64,000 nucleotides of DNA from VAZQ01 sp036557665. GTDB lineage: Bacteria; Pseudomonadota; Alphaproteobacteria; Rhizobiales; Xanthobacteraceae. Position 1 is the stretch's first letter; every line of letters begins with the position of its first letter. The stretch is from the NCBI GenBank assembly GCA_036557665.1, contig DATBHG010000031.1:62001-126000 (forward strand), read 5' to 3'. Position numbers and translations under genes: made by a program. Shown here in pieces: positions 1 through 9,244 of this stretch. The notes under the pieces were generated by a model. That model did no database searches, was not told the origin of the DNA, and worked only from the letters and a program-made list of their open reading frames with translations.

Positions 1-161
1 GCGCCGGACAAGGGTCCCCGGCGCGCTTAACCTTTGTTCGCGATGAGAGCGCAGTCCCGCCTTGCTCTTTGCGGCGTCCTGTACTTTGTTGCGGACGTGG
101 TCGTCTGCGGCGGCGGCGGGCGCCCGCGGGACCCGTAGCCATGCTCGGAGTACGGCAGCGC

Positions 162-1175
162 ATGCCCTTTCATGCGGCTCATATGTTCGCGGCAGCGCTC
201 GTGGTGCTGGCGGCCTCGCGAGCCGGCGCGCAGACCGCGATAAAATTCAGCCTGGACGGGCCGGCTGAGGGACCCGAGGTCCTGTTCCTGCTGCCTCAGG
301 ACAAGGGGTACTTCAAGGCAGAGGGGCTCAATGTGGCGATCGACGAGGCCAGCTCTCCGCTCGACCCCATCAACCGGCTTGCCTCCGGAGCCTACGAGCT
401 TGGATTCGCCGATCTCAACCGGCTGATCAGGTATCGCGACCAGCATCCGTCGGCGCCGGTGAAGCCGATATTCGTGGTCTACAACAAGCCGTCCTACTCC
501 ATCGTGGCTCGGCGCAGCCGGGGCATAGTCCAGCCGAAAGATCTGGAGAACAAGAAGCTCGGCGCCCCCACTGCCGGATCGACGTATGCGGAATGGCCGC
601 TGTTTGCCAAGCTCAACGAGATCGACCCGGCCAAGGTCAGTATCGAGAACATTGCCATTGCCGTGCGCGCTCCGATGCTCGCGGCCGGTCAGATCGACGG
701 CGCGCTCGGCGCTTCGTTCTTCCTCTATATCGATCTGAAGGACCGGGGCGTGCCGGTGGACGACATCGTGCTCATGCCCATGGCCAATTACGGCTTGCAA
801 CTGTACGGCAACGTCATCGTGGCGAACTCGAAATTTGCCGCAGAGAAGCCGGAAGCGGTGAGGTCGTTCCTGAGCGCCTTTACCAGAAGCCTGAAGGAGA
901 CGATCCGCCGCCCCGAGGAGGCGGTGCAATCCATCCTCAAGCGCGATGATACCACCCGCAAGGAGGTGGAGATCGAGCGCCTGCGCATGGCCATCCACGA
1001 AAACATCGTCACGCCCGAAGTGATAGCCAATGGGCTCGGCGGGGTTGATCCGGCACGGTTGCAGCGATCGATCGAGCAGATCGGGCTTGTCTACAGCTTC
1101 AAGAGCAAGCCGAGCGCCACAACGGTGTTCGACGACGCGTTTCTGCCCCCCGTTGCCGAGCGCAAGGTCGACTGA
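162..1175 (+). CDS. ABC-type solute-binding protein, NMT1/SsuA-like
   Basis: Periplasmic binding protein of the nitrate/sulfonate/taurine or thiamine-precursor type (NMT1/THI5-like), 337 residues with this start. The leader MFAAALVVLAASRAGAQ gives a clear signal peptide, followed by strand-helix text typical of the fold: an open region with GYFKAEGLNV near the N-terminus and DLENKKLGAPTAGS at the hinge. In-frame ATGs at 141, 162 and 183 all leave the signal peptide intact, so the exact start is uncertain. The next gene starts 10 bases after the stop and is an exporter. No matching permease or ATPase lies beside it, so the import partner is unknown. Ligand not predictable. Confidence 0.8.
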   Translation: MPFHAAHMFAAALVVLAASRAGAQTAIKFSLDGPAEGPEVLFLLPQDKGYFKAEGLNVAIDEASSPLDPINRLASGAYELGFADLNRLIRYRDQHPSAPVKPIFVVYNKPSYSIVARRSRGIVQPKDLENKKLGAPTAGSTYAEWPLFAKLNEIDPAKVSIENIAIAVRAPMLAAGQIDGALGASFFLYIDLKDRGVPVDDIVLMPMANYGLQLYGNVIVANSKFAAEKPEAVRSFLSAFTRSLKETIRRPEEAVQSILKRDDTTRKEVEIERLRMAIHENIVTPEVIANGLGGVDPARLQRSIEQIGLVYSFKSKPSATTVFDDAFLPPVAERKVD

Positions 1176-1185
1176 TCCGGAAGCC

Positions 1186-2979
1186 ATGAAGTTCGTTCGC
1201 CTCTATCTGCGCGTGCTCGAATTGCTCGGCCGCGAGGCGACGCTGGGCTGGACGCTTGCTTTCGCGAATCTCGCGCTCGCCTGCGCGATGTTCGTCGAGC
1301 CCATCCTGTTCGGGCGCATCGTGGACACGCTTGCCAACGCGCAAGGGCACCTCACCCAACTGTCATGGTCTGAGCTGATGCTGCTCGTGGGCGCCTGGGT
1401 CGCCTTCGGGCTGTTCATCATCATCTGCAGCACCCTCGTTTCGCTGCATGCCGATCGCCTCGCCCACCGCCAATACCAGGCGGTGCGAACGATGTATTTC
1501 GAGCACGTGCTGCAGCTTCCGCTGAGCTACTACACGGGGTCCCATTCCGGGCGGCTGGTGAAAGTCATGATGAGCGGCACCAGCACGCTGTGGGGCTTGT
1601 GGCTCTCGTTCTTCCGGGAGCACCTCGCCAGCTTCGTCTCTTTGATCGTGCTGCTGCCTCTCACGCTGTTCATCAACTGGCGTTACGGCCTCCTCCTCCT
1701 GGGACTATGTGCCACCTTCGGCGCGGCGATCGCGGTCGTGATCCGCAAGAGCGAGCAGCTGCAGAGCAAGGTCGAGGGGCACTTTACCGACGTCATCGAG
1801 CGGACCACCGACACGCTGGGAAACATCGCGCTGGTGCAGAGCTTCGCGCGCATCGAGACGGAAGTGTCCGGGATGAAGCAGCTGGGCGAGGAGGTGCTCA
1901 GCGCACAGCTTCCCGTGCTCTCGTGGTGGGCGGTCACCAGCGTGATCACACGCACGTCCACCACCCTGACCATGCTGGCAATTCTCATCCTCGGCGTGTG
2001 GTTTTACGCCGACGACCGCACCACGGTCGGCGAGATCGTGATGTTCATGAGCTTTGCGACGCTGCTCATCGCGAGGCTCGAGCAGGCGGTGCATTTTGCC
2101 AATCGAATGGTGATGGACGCCCCCCGGGTGGCCGAGTTCTTCGACGTGCTCGACACCGAGCCTGCCGTGCGCGACCGTCCGGGCGCGATCGATCCCGGCC
2201 GCCTGCACGGCATGGTCGAATTCGTGGACGTCTCGTTCTCCTACGACGGCAAGCGGCCCGCAGTCGCAGATCTGGGCTTCACGGCGCTGCCCGGGAAGAC
2301 CGTGGCGCTGGTCGGGGCGACCGGGGCCGGCAAATCCACCGCGCTCGCATTGCTGCACCGGGCGTTCGACCCGCAATCCGGAGCAGTCAAGATCGACGGC
2401 ATGGATATCCGCGGGCTCACGCTTACGGGGCTGCGCCGCAACATCGGCGTCGTGTTCCAGGAAGTGTTGCTGTTCAACCGCTCGATCGCCGAGAACCTGC
2501 GCGTCGGCAAGCCGGATGCGACCGACGACGAGCTGCGCGAAGCTTGTGCGCGCGCTCAGGTTCTCGACGTGATCGAGCGGCTGCCGGACGGATTTGCGAC
2601 GAACGCAGGAGAGCGCGGGCGCTTGTTCTCCGGCGGCGAGCGCCAGCGTCTGTCGATTGCGCGCGCGCTGCTCAAGGATCCGCCCATCCTCATCCTCGAC
2701 GAGGCAACGAGCGCCCTTGACGCGCTCACCGAGGCAAGGGTGCACAGCGCGCTCGCCGAGGTGATGAAGGGACGCACGACTTTCGTGATCGCCCACAGGC
2801 TCGCGACCGTGCGCAATGCCGACCGCATTCTCGTGTTCCAGGACGGCCGCATCATCGAAACGGGCAAGTTCGACGAGCTGGTGCAAGCGGCAGGGCACCT
2901 GGCCGAGCTGGCAAGGAGTCAGTTCATGGCGGCCGAGACAACGGGAACCCGCGTGCTGGAAGAAGCGCCGGCCCGGTAG
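1186..2979 (+). CDS. ABC exporter, fused permease-ATPase, NdvA-like
   Basis: Type I ABC exporter half-transporter of 597 residues: six-helix membrane domain (about 1-320), then an ATPase domain. Walker A GATGAGKST lies at 377-385, signature SGGER at 482-486, and Walker B ILILDE ends at D505-E506. Length and text (FVEPILFGRIVDTL near the N-terminus, FGRIV after helix 1, LSAQLPVLSWWA in the middle) resemble NdvA, the cyclic beta-1,2-glucan exporter of rhizobia. The ATG at 1186 starts the usual short cytoplasmic N-terminus; longer upstream reading overlaps the preceding gene. The following gene is a membrane acyltransferase, which fits modification of an exported glycan. Export of glucan is inferred from family likeness only. 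Confidence 0.85.
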   Translation: MKFVRLYLRVLELLGREATLGWTLAFANLALACAMFVEPILFGRIVDTLANAQGHLTQLSWSELMLLVGAWVAFGLFIIICSTLVSLHADRLAHRQYQAVRTMYFEHVLQLPLSYYTGSHSGRLVKVMMSGTSTLWGLWLSFFREHLASFVSLIVLLPLTLFINWRYGLLLLGLCATFGAAIAVVIRKSEQLQSKVEGHFTDVIERTTDTLGNIALVQSFARIETEVSGMKQLGEEVLSAQLPVLSWWAVTSVITRTSTTLTMLAILILGVWFYADDRTTVGEIVMFMSFATLLIARLEQAVHFANRMVMDAPRVAEFFDVLDTEPAVRDRPGAIDPGRLHGMVEFVDVSFSYDGKRPAVADLGFTALPGKTVALVGATGAGKSTALALLHRAFDPQSGAVKIDGMDIRGLTLTGLRRNIGVVFQEVLLFNRSIAENLRVGKPDATDDELREACARAQVLDVIERLPDGFATNAGERGRLFSGGERQRLSIARALLKDPPILILDEATSALDALTEARVHSALAEVMKGRTTFVIAHRLATVRNADRILVFQDGRIIETGKFDELVQAAGHLAELARSQFMAAETTGTRVLEEAPAR

Positions 2980-3036
2980 GATGCAAACGCCCCAGGCGAT
3001 AGCGCTCGCCGGCCGGGGGAGGTAAAGGGCGCGAGG

Positions 3037-4146
3037 ATGCCCGGCCAACCTCTACCACCCGCAAAATTTGTCCCCGCGCTCACCGGCATTCGCGCGCTCG
3101 CGGCTCTGCTGGTGCTGGGATTGCATGCCGAGCAGAACGTGCCGGCGGGCGTGAGTGCAGTCCTGCCTTTTCTCGCACGCGGATATCTCGGCGTGGACTT
3201 GTTCTTCGTACTCTCCGGCTTCATCATCACCCACGTCTATTTCACCAGCCTCGCGCGCCCGATGCGCAGCGCCGTCGGGATATTTTTCTGGCACCGGCTC
3301 ATTCGCCTCTACCCCGTACATCTGACGGTGCTCGCCGCCATGCTCGTGCTCGTCGGCCTCGCTCGCCTCACTCACGTTCCCCTCAACCATCCGGAGGAGT
3401 GGCGTTTCGCCGACATTCCCTGGCAGCTCACATTGCTGCATGCCTGGGGCGCAACCGCGACGCCGGGCTGGAACGCACCTTCGTGGTCGATCAGCGCCGA
3501 ATGGTTCGCCTATCTCCTGTTCCCGCTGCTTGCTCCGATGCTGCTGCGGGTCCGCGATGGCTTGACCGCACTCCTGATCGCAACTGCCGCGCTTGCCGCT
3601 ACCGCGCTCGTCTTCTCGCTCGCGGGCTGGAGCTTCAATTCATGGGTCGGCGCGCCCGCGCTGATCCGCGTGTCCGGCGAGTTCCTGTGCGGAGCGGCGC
3701 TCTGCCGCGCCGTGGCTCTGGGCTCGTGCCTGCCCTCCCCCGGCGGCGACTGGCTCGCCGCGGCCTCGTTCCTGTCGTTTCTGCTCGGAGCCTCCGGCGG
3801 CTGGGCCGATCTGGGGCTGGTTGCGCTGCTGGCAATTACCATCCTCGGAACGGGAACGGCGCAATCCTTATGGGCGCAGATTCTCGGCAGCCGTCCGCTC
3901 GTATGGATGGGCGAGATTTCCTATTCCATCTACATGGTCCACTTTCCCGTCCTTATCGTCATGCGCCGGGTGTGGGAGCGGATCGGACTGGACGGATGGA
4001 CCGGCCCGGCGAGGATCGCAGCCTACGCCGCAACAATCGCCCTGGTGATCGCGCTCGCAGCGCTGCTGTTTTACGCGGTGGAGCGGCCGGCGCGCACGCG
4101 CTTGCGCGACCAGTTCGGAAAACTACAGCCGATTCAGGTGCTTTGA
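3037..4146 (+). CDS. Membrane acyltransferase family 3 (OafA/OpgC type)
   Basis: Integral membrane O-acyltransferase of 369 residues with about ten hydrophobic segments. Family signs are TGIRALAAL followed by H30, RGYLGVDLFFVLSGFI near 48-63, an R-L-I-R-L-Y-P segment after the second helix, and SWSISAEWFAYLLFP near 150. Such enzymes move acetyl or succinyl groups onto sugars of exported glycans or lipids at the inner membrane. It lies 57 bases after the NdvA-like exporter on the same strand. An OpgC-like role, succinylating periplasmic glucans, is a reasonable guess but the acyl group and acceptor are not shown by the sequence. Confidence 0.82.
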   Translation: MPGQPLPPAKFVPALTGIRALAALLVLGLHAEQNVPAGVSAVLPFLARGYLGVDLFFVLSGFIITHVYFTSLARPMRSAVGIFFWHRLIRLYPVHLTVLAAMLVLVGLARLTHVPLNHPEEWRFADIPWQLTLLHAWGATATPGWNAPSWSISAEWFAYLLFPLLAPMLLRVRDGLTALLIATAALAATALVFSLAGWSFNSWVGAPALIRVSGEFLCGAALCRAVALGSCLPSPGGDWLAAASFLSFLLGASGGWADLGLVALLAITILGTGTAQSLWAQILGSRPLVWMGEISYSIYMVHFPVLIVMRRVWERIGLDGWTGPARIAAYAATIALVIALAALLFYAVERPARTRLRDQFGKLQPIQVL

Positions 4147-4154
4147 CGGCTTTT

Positions 4155-4189
4155 ACCTCTCCCCTGAAAGGGCCTGAAAGGGGAGAGGT
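4155..4189. terminator. Stem-loop between convergent genes
   Basis: Perfect 11-base inverted repeat (ACCTCTCCCCT and its complement) with a 13-base loop, between the converging acyltransferase and thiolase genes. Neither strand has a U-run after the stem, so it is not a classical intrinsic terminator. It could still end transcripts or protect 3' ends from both sides. Confidence 0.45.
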
Positions 4190-4231
4190 GTCGGCGCGTA
4201 CAGCGAGGCAGAACAATACGGCCGCCAAGCG

Positions 4232-5398
4232 CTATTTGATCCGCTCGAGGATGCTCACGTAATTCGCAACGGCGGTGCCGCCCATGTTGAAGATGCCGCC
4301 GAGGCTCGCGTCCTTGACCTGCATGCCGCCGGCTGCGTCGGTGAGCTGCATGGCCGCGAGCGCGTGCATCGATACGCCGGTCGCCCCGATGGGATGGCCC
4401 TTGGATTTGAGGCCGCCCGAAGGATTGACCGGCAGCGGCCCGTTCTTTTCGGTGAGACCCTCCGCCAGCACCCGCGCACCCTGACCTTCGGGCACGAGCC
4501 CCATGGCCTCGTACTCGATCAGCTCGGCGATGGTGAAGCAGTCATGCGTTTCGATGAATGAAAGATCGGCAAGCCGCGTCCCCGCGGCATCGAGCGCGCG
4601 TCTCCACGCCTCGGCGCAGCCTTCGAGCTTGAGCACGTCGCGCTTCGACATCGGCAGGAAATCCTGCACGTGCTCGGCGGAGCGGAAGGCGACCGCCTTG
4701 CCCAGCCGCAATGCGGTCGCGACGTCGGCCAGCACGACCGCGGCGGCGCCGTCGGAGACCAGTGAGCAGTCCGTGCGCTTGAGCGGGCCGGCCACGCGCG
4801 GGTTTTTCTCGCTCTCGGCACGGCAGAAGTCGTAGCCGAGGTCCTTGCGGATCTGCGCGTACGGGTTGGCGACACCGTTCTTGTGGTTCTTCGCTGCGAT
4901 GCGCGCAAGCGCATCGGACTGATCGCCCCAGCGCTGAAAATAGAGCGCTGCGATCTTGCCGAAGACGCCGGCGAAGCCGCCCTCGATGTCCGCCTCCTCG
5001 CGGACGTAGGAGGCCTTGAGCAGGTTTCGCCCGATCTCGGCCGCAGGTGTCGTCGTCATCTGCTCGGCGCCGACGACAAGCACGATCCGCGCGGATCGCG
5101 CCGCGATCGCCTTGAGCCCCTGATGCACCGCCGCCGATCCGGTAGCGCAGGCATTCTCCACCCGGCTCGCTCGCTTGAAGCGCAAATCCGGCGATGCCTG
5201 GAGCACCAGCGAAGCGGTAAAATCCTGCGGCGAGAAACCGGCATTGAAATGGCCAAGCACGATCTCGTCCACGTCGCGCGCAGCCACCCCCGCATCCGCG
5301 AGCGCCTCGCCGGCCACCCTCACGATGAGGCTCTCCACCGTCTCGCCTTCCAGCCGGCCGAAGGGAGTATGCGCCCAACCCACGATACAAGCCGTCAC
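4232..5398 (-). CDS. Thiolase, SCP2/SCPx type
   Basis: Acetyl-CoA acyltransferase-like enzyme of 388 residues. The nucleophile motif ENACATGSAA places the catalytic Cys at 84. HDCFTIAELIEYEAMGLVP is the SCP2-type variant of the second active-site loop, and GGLKSKGHPIGATG near the C-terminus supplies the catalytic His. This subfamily often works on branched, steroid-like or methylated acyl-CoAs rather than simple beta-oxidation, and many members pair with a DUF35 zinc-ribbon/OB protein. No such partner gene is adjacent. It stands alone between a convergent acyltransferase gene and a divergent carboxypeptidase gene. Confidence 0.88.
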   Translation of the reverse strand: MTACIVGWAHTPFGRLEGETVESLIVRVAGEALADAGVAARDVDEIVLGHFNAGFSPQDFTASLVLQASPDLRFKRASRVENACATGSAAVHQGLKAIAARSARIVLVVGAEQMTTTPAAEIGRNLLKASYVREEADIEGGFAGVFGKIAALYFQRWGDQSDALARIAAKNHKNGVANPYAQIRKDLGYDFCRAESEKNPRVAGPLKRTDCSLVSDGAAAVVLADVATALRLGKAVAFRSAEHVQDFLPMSKRDVLKLEGCAEAWRRALDAAGTRLADLSFIETHDCFTIAELIEYEAMGLVPEGQGARVLAEGLTEKNGPLPVNPSGGLKSKGHPIGATGVSMHALAAMQLTDAAGGMQVKDASLGGIFNMGGTAVANYVSILERIK

Positions 5399-5632
5399 TG
5401 TCTTCCCTCCTCCATTTTCCGCGGTCTGCTCCCTCTCCTTCTTGGCGCCCCAGTGGCCGGGGCATCCATGCCGAAATTTGGACGCTTTCCTTTAGCATTA
5501 ACAGTGGGCTGGCGGCACGCGCAGAGCTACGGGGGCTTTTCGGTTTTGCCTTTCATATGTCGCCGGCCTAGACAGAATTCATCCGACGCCGGCAGCTTTC
5601 CGAGGCACGCCTCGAGCAACGGACCCCGCGAC

Positions 5633-7030
5633 GTGCAGACATCGACCGCATTCCGCCTTGCACGAGCTCTCATGTGGGTGGCCTTGCTGTGGGCCGCAAC
5701 GGGATTGGCGCCGACACGCGCGTCCGCCGAAGCGTTGCTGGTCATCGAGGCCGATACCGGCAAGGTGCTGTTCGCCCAGAACGCGGGATATCCCTGGTAT
5801 CCGGCTTCGGTGACGAAGCTGATGACCGCCTATGTGACCCTGCACGCGATCAAGGACGGAAGGATCACGCTCGACCAGCTATTGACCGTCTCGGCCAACG
5901 CCGTGGCGCAGTCGCCGGTGAAGATGGGCTTTCGTGTCGGCACGCAGGTCACCGTCGACAATGCCCTGAAGATGATGATGGTGAAATCGGCAAACGACAT
6001 CGCCGTGGTCCTGGCCGAAGGCGTGGGCGGGTCGATCGAGGGGTTCGCCGATCTGATGAACTGGCATGCCCGCCATCTCGGCATGGTGGAATCGACTTTC
6101 GTCAATCCCAACGGCCTGCCTGCGGACGATCAGGTCTCCTCCGCGCGCGACCTCGCCATTCTCGCCCGCGCCCTCATCCGCGAGTTCCCGGAGTACGACT
6201 ACTACTGGCACCTGCCCGGCATCCGCATGGGAAAGATGGTGCAGCGCAACTACAATACGCTGCTCGGCCGTTATCCCGGCGCGGACGGCATGAAGACCGG
6301 CTTCATCTGTGCCGCGGGCTTCAACCTCGTCGCCTCCGCGACGCGCAACGGCAAGCGGCTGATCGCGGTCGTGCTCGGCGCTCCTTCCTCGGCGGTCCGC
6401 GCGCTGAAGGCTGCGCAGCTCCTGGAGCGCGGCTTCGGCAGCACGGGCGGGCTCAATTGGCTGATGCCGTCCCAGGGAACCGTGGAGACCATAGAGCCGA
6501 TCCGTGTCGATCCGCCGAACCTGCGCGACGAGATCTGCGGCCCGCATCGCAAACGGCCCGCGAGCGAGGACGAGGACGAGATAACGCCGGCAAATACCGG
6601 CCCGGATTCGCCTTATGGAATTTTCCTTTCGAGTCTGCGACCCAAGACCAAGGGGGCGCTGTTGCAGGACGTGAACATCGGCGAGCCGGTCCTCGTGTTT
6701 ACCGGGACAAAACCGCCGGCGCCGGGCAGCGCGACGGCCGATTCCAACATTGGGGCGGAGAAAAAGAAGTCCGGGAGGAAGAAAACCGCCGCGGCGAAGC
6801 CGGCCGCTGACGCGGCGCAGGATGGCGCGGCATCGCCCGCAGCCGAAGCTCCCGCGCCGAAGCCGAAGGGGAGGAAGGCGAAGCCGGCCGCGGACACGAC
6901 GCACGATGGCGCAGCATCGCCCGCAGACGATGCTCCCGCCGCAAAGCCGAAGCCGAAAAAGAAGACAGCGGCCAAGCCGGTTGCGGTTACCCCGGCTGCC
7001 GCGAACGAGCAGACCTCGCAAACGCACTGA
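5633..7030 (+). CDS. D-alanyl-D-alanine carboxypeptidase (penicillin-binding protein 5/6 family)
   Basis: Secreted serine peptidase S11 that trims stem-pentapeptide in peptidoglycan. The active-site triad motifs are SVTK at 59-62, SAN at 119-121 and KTG at 221-223, counted from the GTG at 5633. That start gives an Arg-containing n-region before the hydrophobic leader (signal peptide ending ..RASA). An ATG at 5672 is the alternative, with a shorter leader. After the catalytic region comes a long Lys/Ala/Pro-rich tail of roughly 95 residues. It contains two near-copies of a 28-residue block with core DGAASPA, likely a wall-facing, low-complexity linker that binds anionic polymers. A longer reading frame upstream lacks leader features and was not used. 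Confidence 0.85.
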   Translation: MQTSTAFRLARALMWVALLWAATGLAPTRASAEALLVIEADTGKVLFAQNAGYPWYPASVTKLMTAYVTLHAIKDGRITLDQLLTVSANAVAQSPVKMGFRVGTQVTVDNALKMMMVKSANDIAVVLAEGVGGSIEGFADLMNWHARHLGMVESTFVNPNGLPADDQVSSARDLAILARALIREFPEYDYYWHLPGIRMGKMVQRNYNTLLGRYPGADGMKTGFICAAGFNLVASATRNGKRLIAVVLGAPSSAVRALKAAQLLERGFGSTGGLNWLMPSQGTVETIEPIRVDPPNLRDEICGPHRKRPASEDEDEITPANTGPDSPYGIFLSSLRPKTKGALLQDVNIGEPVLVFTGTKPPAPGSATADSNIGAEKKKSGRKKTAAAKPAADAAQDGAASPAAEAPAPKPKGRKAKPAADTTHDGAASPADDAPAAKPKPKKKTAAKPVAVTPAAANEQTSQTH

Positions 7031-7041
7031 TCGCCTCGGGC

Positions 7042-7713
7042 ATGGCCCTGCGCATCTACGGCATTGCCCGCACCCGCGCGTTTCGCGTGCTCTGGGCCGC
7101 CAAGGAGCTCGGCCTCTCCTACGAGCACATCCCGGTCGAGATCGCGACGGCTGGCGCGCGCCAGCCTGAATACCTGGCGATCAATCCCAACGGCCGGCTG
7201 CCGGCAATCGAGGACGACGGCTTTACGCTATGGGAATCGCTGGCGATCACGCTTTATCTCGCGAAGAAACATTCCGCCGGACGGCTCTATCCGGCGACGC
7301 TCCGGGGCGAGGCCAAGGCGTGGCAATGGAGCCTGTGGTCGGTGCAGGAGGTCGACCGCGGCGTCAACATCTGGTCGTTGCACGCGGTGCGTCTGCCCGC
7401 GGGCGAGCGCGATCCGGCGCGCCGCGAGGAAGCGCTCAACGTGCTGGCGGCGCCGTTCAAGGTGCTTGACGGCGCGCTCTCGGGCGGCGGCTATCTCCTG
7501 GGCGAGGACTTCACCATCGCCGATCTCAACGTTGCCGCGGTGATCTGCCGGGCGATCGACATGGACCTTGCGGCGACGCCGCAGCTCGGCGCCTGGCTGC
7601 GGCGCTGCCTCGAGCGGCCGGCGGCGCGGGAGGCGCTCGCGCTGCGGACGGCCGCCGATGCCGCGGTCCCCGTCGAGGTGACACGCGCCATCGCCCGCAA
7701 CAACCGTCTGTGA
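7042..7713 (+). CDS. Glutathione S-transferase family protein
   Basis: Cytosolic GST-like protein of 223 residues. The N-terminal thioredoxin-like domain (about 1-80) has LRIYGIARTRAFRVLWAAKE, with a cis-Pro and Glu-Ser binding signature in NGRLPAIEDDGFTLWESLAI. The all-helical C-terminal domain ends with the usual YLLGEDFTIADLNVAAVI N-capping segment. The start is 11 bases after the carboxypeptidase stop, so the two may be co-transcribed. Substrate is unknown; these proteins detoxify electrophiles or act as isomerases and dehalogenases. Confidence 0.86.
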   Translation: MALRIYGIARTRAFRVLWAAKELGLSYEHIPVEIATAGARQPEYLAINPNGRLPAIEDDGFTLWESLAITLYLAKKHSAGRLYPATLRGEAKAWQWSLWSVQEVDRGVNIWSLHAVRLPAGERDPARREEALNVLAAPFKVLDGALSGGGYLLGEDFTIADLNVAAVICRAIDMDLAATPQLGAWLRRCLERPAAREALALRTAADAAVPVEVTRAIARNNRL

Positions 7714-7801
7714 CAGCGGCTTTCGTTCACGGACCTTTGCGGAGCGGATCAAACCCTCGCTGCGCCGGCCCACCGGACGCAGCCATGCCGGATGTGAAGC
7801 G

Positions 7802-8266
7802 ATGCCGAAACGCAGTGCGGGCATTCTGATGTATCGGCGCAAGCCGCATCTGGAGATTCTTCTCGTCCATCCCGGCGGGCCGTTCTGGGCCAAGAAAGAT
7901 CTCGGCGCCTGGTCGATTCCAAAAGGGGAATATCTGCCCGGCGAGGAGCCGCTCGCGGTCGCGCGGCGCGAATTCGAGGAGGAGACGGGCCACCCTGCCG
8001 AGGGCGAGGCGCTGGCGCTGGGAGAAATCCTTCAGCCCGGACGCAAGGTCGTCACCGCCTTTGCACTCGCAGGCGAGCTCGACCCTGCGCAGCTGCGCAG
8101 CAATGCGTTCGAGCTGGAATGGCCGCCGCGGAGCGGCCGCAAGCAGTCGTTCCCGGAAGTCGATCGCGCGGCGTGGTTCTCTCCGCAGGAGGCGCAGCGG
8201 CGCATTCTTGCGGGCCAGCGCGAGTTCATCACGCGCCTGCTCGCGATCATTGGTAACTCTGCGTAG
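7802..8266 (+). CDS. Nudix hydrolase
   Basis: 154-residue pyrophosphohydrolase. The full Nudix box is at residues 42-64: G42, E48, then R56-E57-F58-E59-E60-E61-T62-G63, matching GX5EX7REUXEEXGU, so metal-dependent hydrolysis of a nucleoside diphosphate-linked substrate is expected. The N-terminus SAGILMYRRKPHLEILLVHPGGPFW resembles predicted dinucleoside-polyphosphate or NTP hydrolases found in many alphaproteobacteria. The stop codon lies inside the downstream inverted-repeat element, as if that element supplied the end of the gene. Confidence 0.88.
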   Translation: MPKRSAGILMYRRKPHLEILLVHPGGPFWAKKDLGAWSIPKGEYLPGEEPLAVARREFEEETGHPAEGEALALGEILQPGRKVVTAFALAGELDPAQLRSNAFELEWPPRSGRKQSFPEVDRAAWFSPQEAQRRILAGQREFITRLLAIIGNSA

Positions 8267-8334
8267 GGCGGGTTAGCGGGCAAATCGCCTGAGCGACTTG
8301 CCCGCGTCGCTCGGCTAATCTAATCCGCCCTACG
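8262..8334. repeat. Palindromic intergenic repeat (REP-like)
   Basis: The outer arms CGTAGGGCGGGTTA (8262-8275) and TAATCCGCCCTACG (8321-8334) pair at 13 of 14 positions. Inner arms GCGGGCAA (8276-8283) and TTGCCCGC (8298-8305) make a second perfect stem. The element lies between the convergent Nudix and CHAD genes and includes the Nudix stop codon. From memory, short GTAGGGCGGGTTAG-type elements are common between genes in Bradyrhizobium relatives. It may also act as a transcription stop. Confidence 0.7.
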
Positions 8335-8344
8335 ACGTTCCCTG

Positions 8345-9244
8345 TTACGCCGCTTCCTTCTGCATCCGCCACATCGCCGCGAGGCGGCGCTCGATGGTCT
8401 TGGGCCTGTCGAGGAAGATCCGCGCGGCGATGCGCTCGGCTGCCACGACATGCGCGGCCTGGCGCGCGGCGATGGCCGGCATCAGCCTGGAGCGCCAGCG
8501 GGCCAGCGGCTGATGCGGACCGGTAAGATTGGCAAGCACGAGCAGATCGTGGTGCTTGCCGAGGCGCTCGCGCAGGCGCTGCGCCTCGCCGGTCCACATC
8601 TTGACGAAGCGCGGCCACAACGGCTCGGCAAGCTCGATCTGATAACGGTGGATGACCACGCCTTTGCGCAGCTCGTGGAGCTCCTCCGCGCTCGCAGCGC
8701 CCCAGTCGGCGGGAATCTGCCGGCGCGCGCGCCGGTAGCAGCGCGCAAGCTCGGCGGCGAGCGCTTCCGACGTGATCGCTGAGAGCGGCCAGCGCTCCAG
8801 CATCGCTTCCGCGCTGTCGAGGGCGCTCGCAACGCGCAGGCGCATGTCTGCATCGAGCGTGGTCTCGGCGGCCTGCCGCAGCGCCTCGATGCGCCCGCGC
8901 AGGCCGGAAATCGAGCGCGCGGAGAGGGCAAGGCCGTGCTTTTCCAGGTCGGCGAAGGCATCGAGGGCGGATTGCCCGTCACGCGCCCCCGCCAGTGCGC
9001 GGGCGAGGTCGCGCCCTTCATCGCGCAGCGCTTTTGCCTGAGGCCCCGCGAACGGCGCGAGCAGGCGCAGCAGCGCCCGCCAGCGCTTCATTGCGCGCCG
9101 GAAATCGTGCACCGCCTCGGCATCGGAGCGCGCAGGATCGGACGTCGCGGCGCGCGCCTCCGCGAGGCAACGGCGCGCAGCAGCGCGCAGTCCCTCGCCT
9201 GCGGCACCGCTTTCATGCAAGGTGAAGGCGGTCCTGTCGTCCAT
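8345..9244 (-). CDS. CHAD domain protein
   Basis: 299-residue, mostly helical protein rich in Arg, Ala and His. The N-terminal VHDFRRAMKRWRALLRLL and later LHELRKGVVIHRYQIEL are the two conserved His/Arg helices of the CHAD fold, which binds inorganic polyphosphate. The ATG at 9244 (MDDRTAFTLHES) is preferred over one 16 codons upstream because family members start just before this helix. There is no fused CYTH domain. It probably associates with polyphosphate granules, but no partner gene in the window says what for. Confidence 0.85.
   Translation of the reverse strand: MDDRTAFTLHESGAAGEGLRAAARRCLAEARAATSDPARSDAEAVHDFRRAMKRWRALLRLLAPFAGPQAKALRDEGRDLARALAGARDGQSALDAFADLEKHGLALSARSISGLRGRIEALRQAAETTLDADMRLRVASALDSAEAMLERWPLSAITSEALAAELARCYRRARRQIPADWGAASAEELHELRKGVVIHRYQIELAEPLWPRFVKMWTGEAQRLRERLGKHHDLLVLANLTGPHQPLARWRSRLMPAIAARQAAHVVAAERIAARIFLDRPKTIERRLAAMWRMQKEAA

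Noticed and set aside
27..1187. 386-residue open frame on the minus strand opposite the first binding protein
   Set aside because: Arg/Gly/Leu-rich antisense of a high-GC gene; no leader or family features, and the plus-strand frame has a signal peptide and known fold.
4155..4189. Intrinsic terminator for the thiolase or the acyltransferase
   Set aside because: The stem is perfect but no U-run follows on either strand; kept only as a stem-loop.
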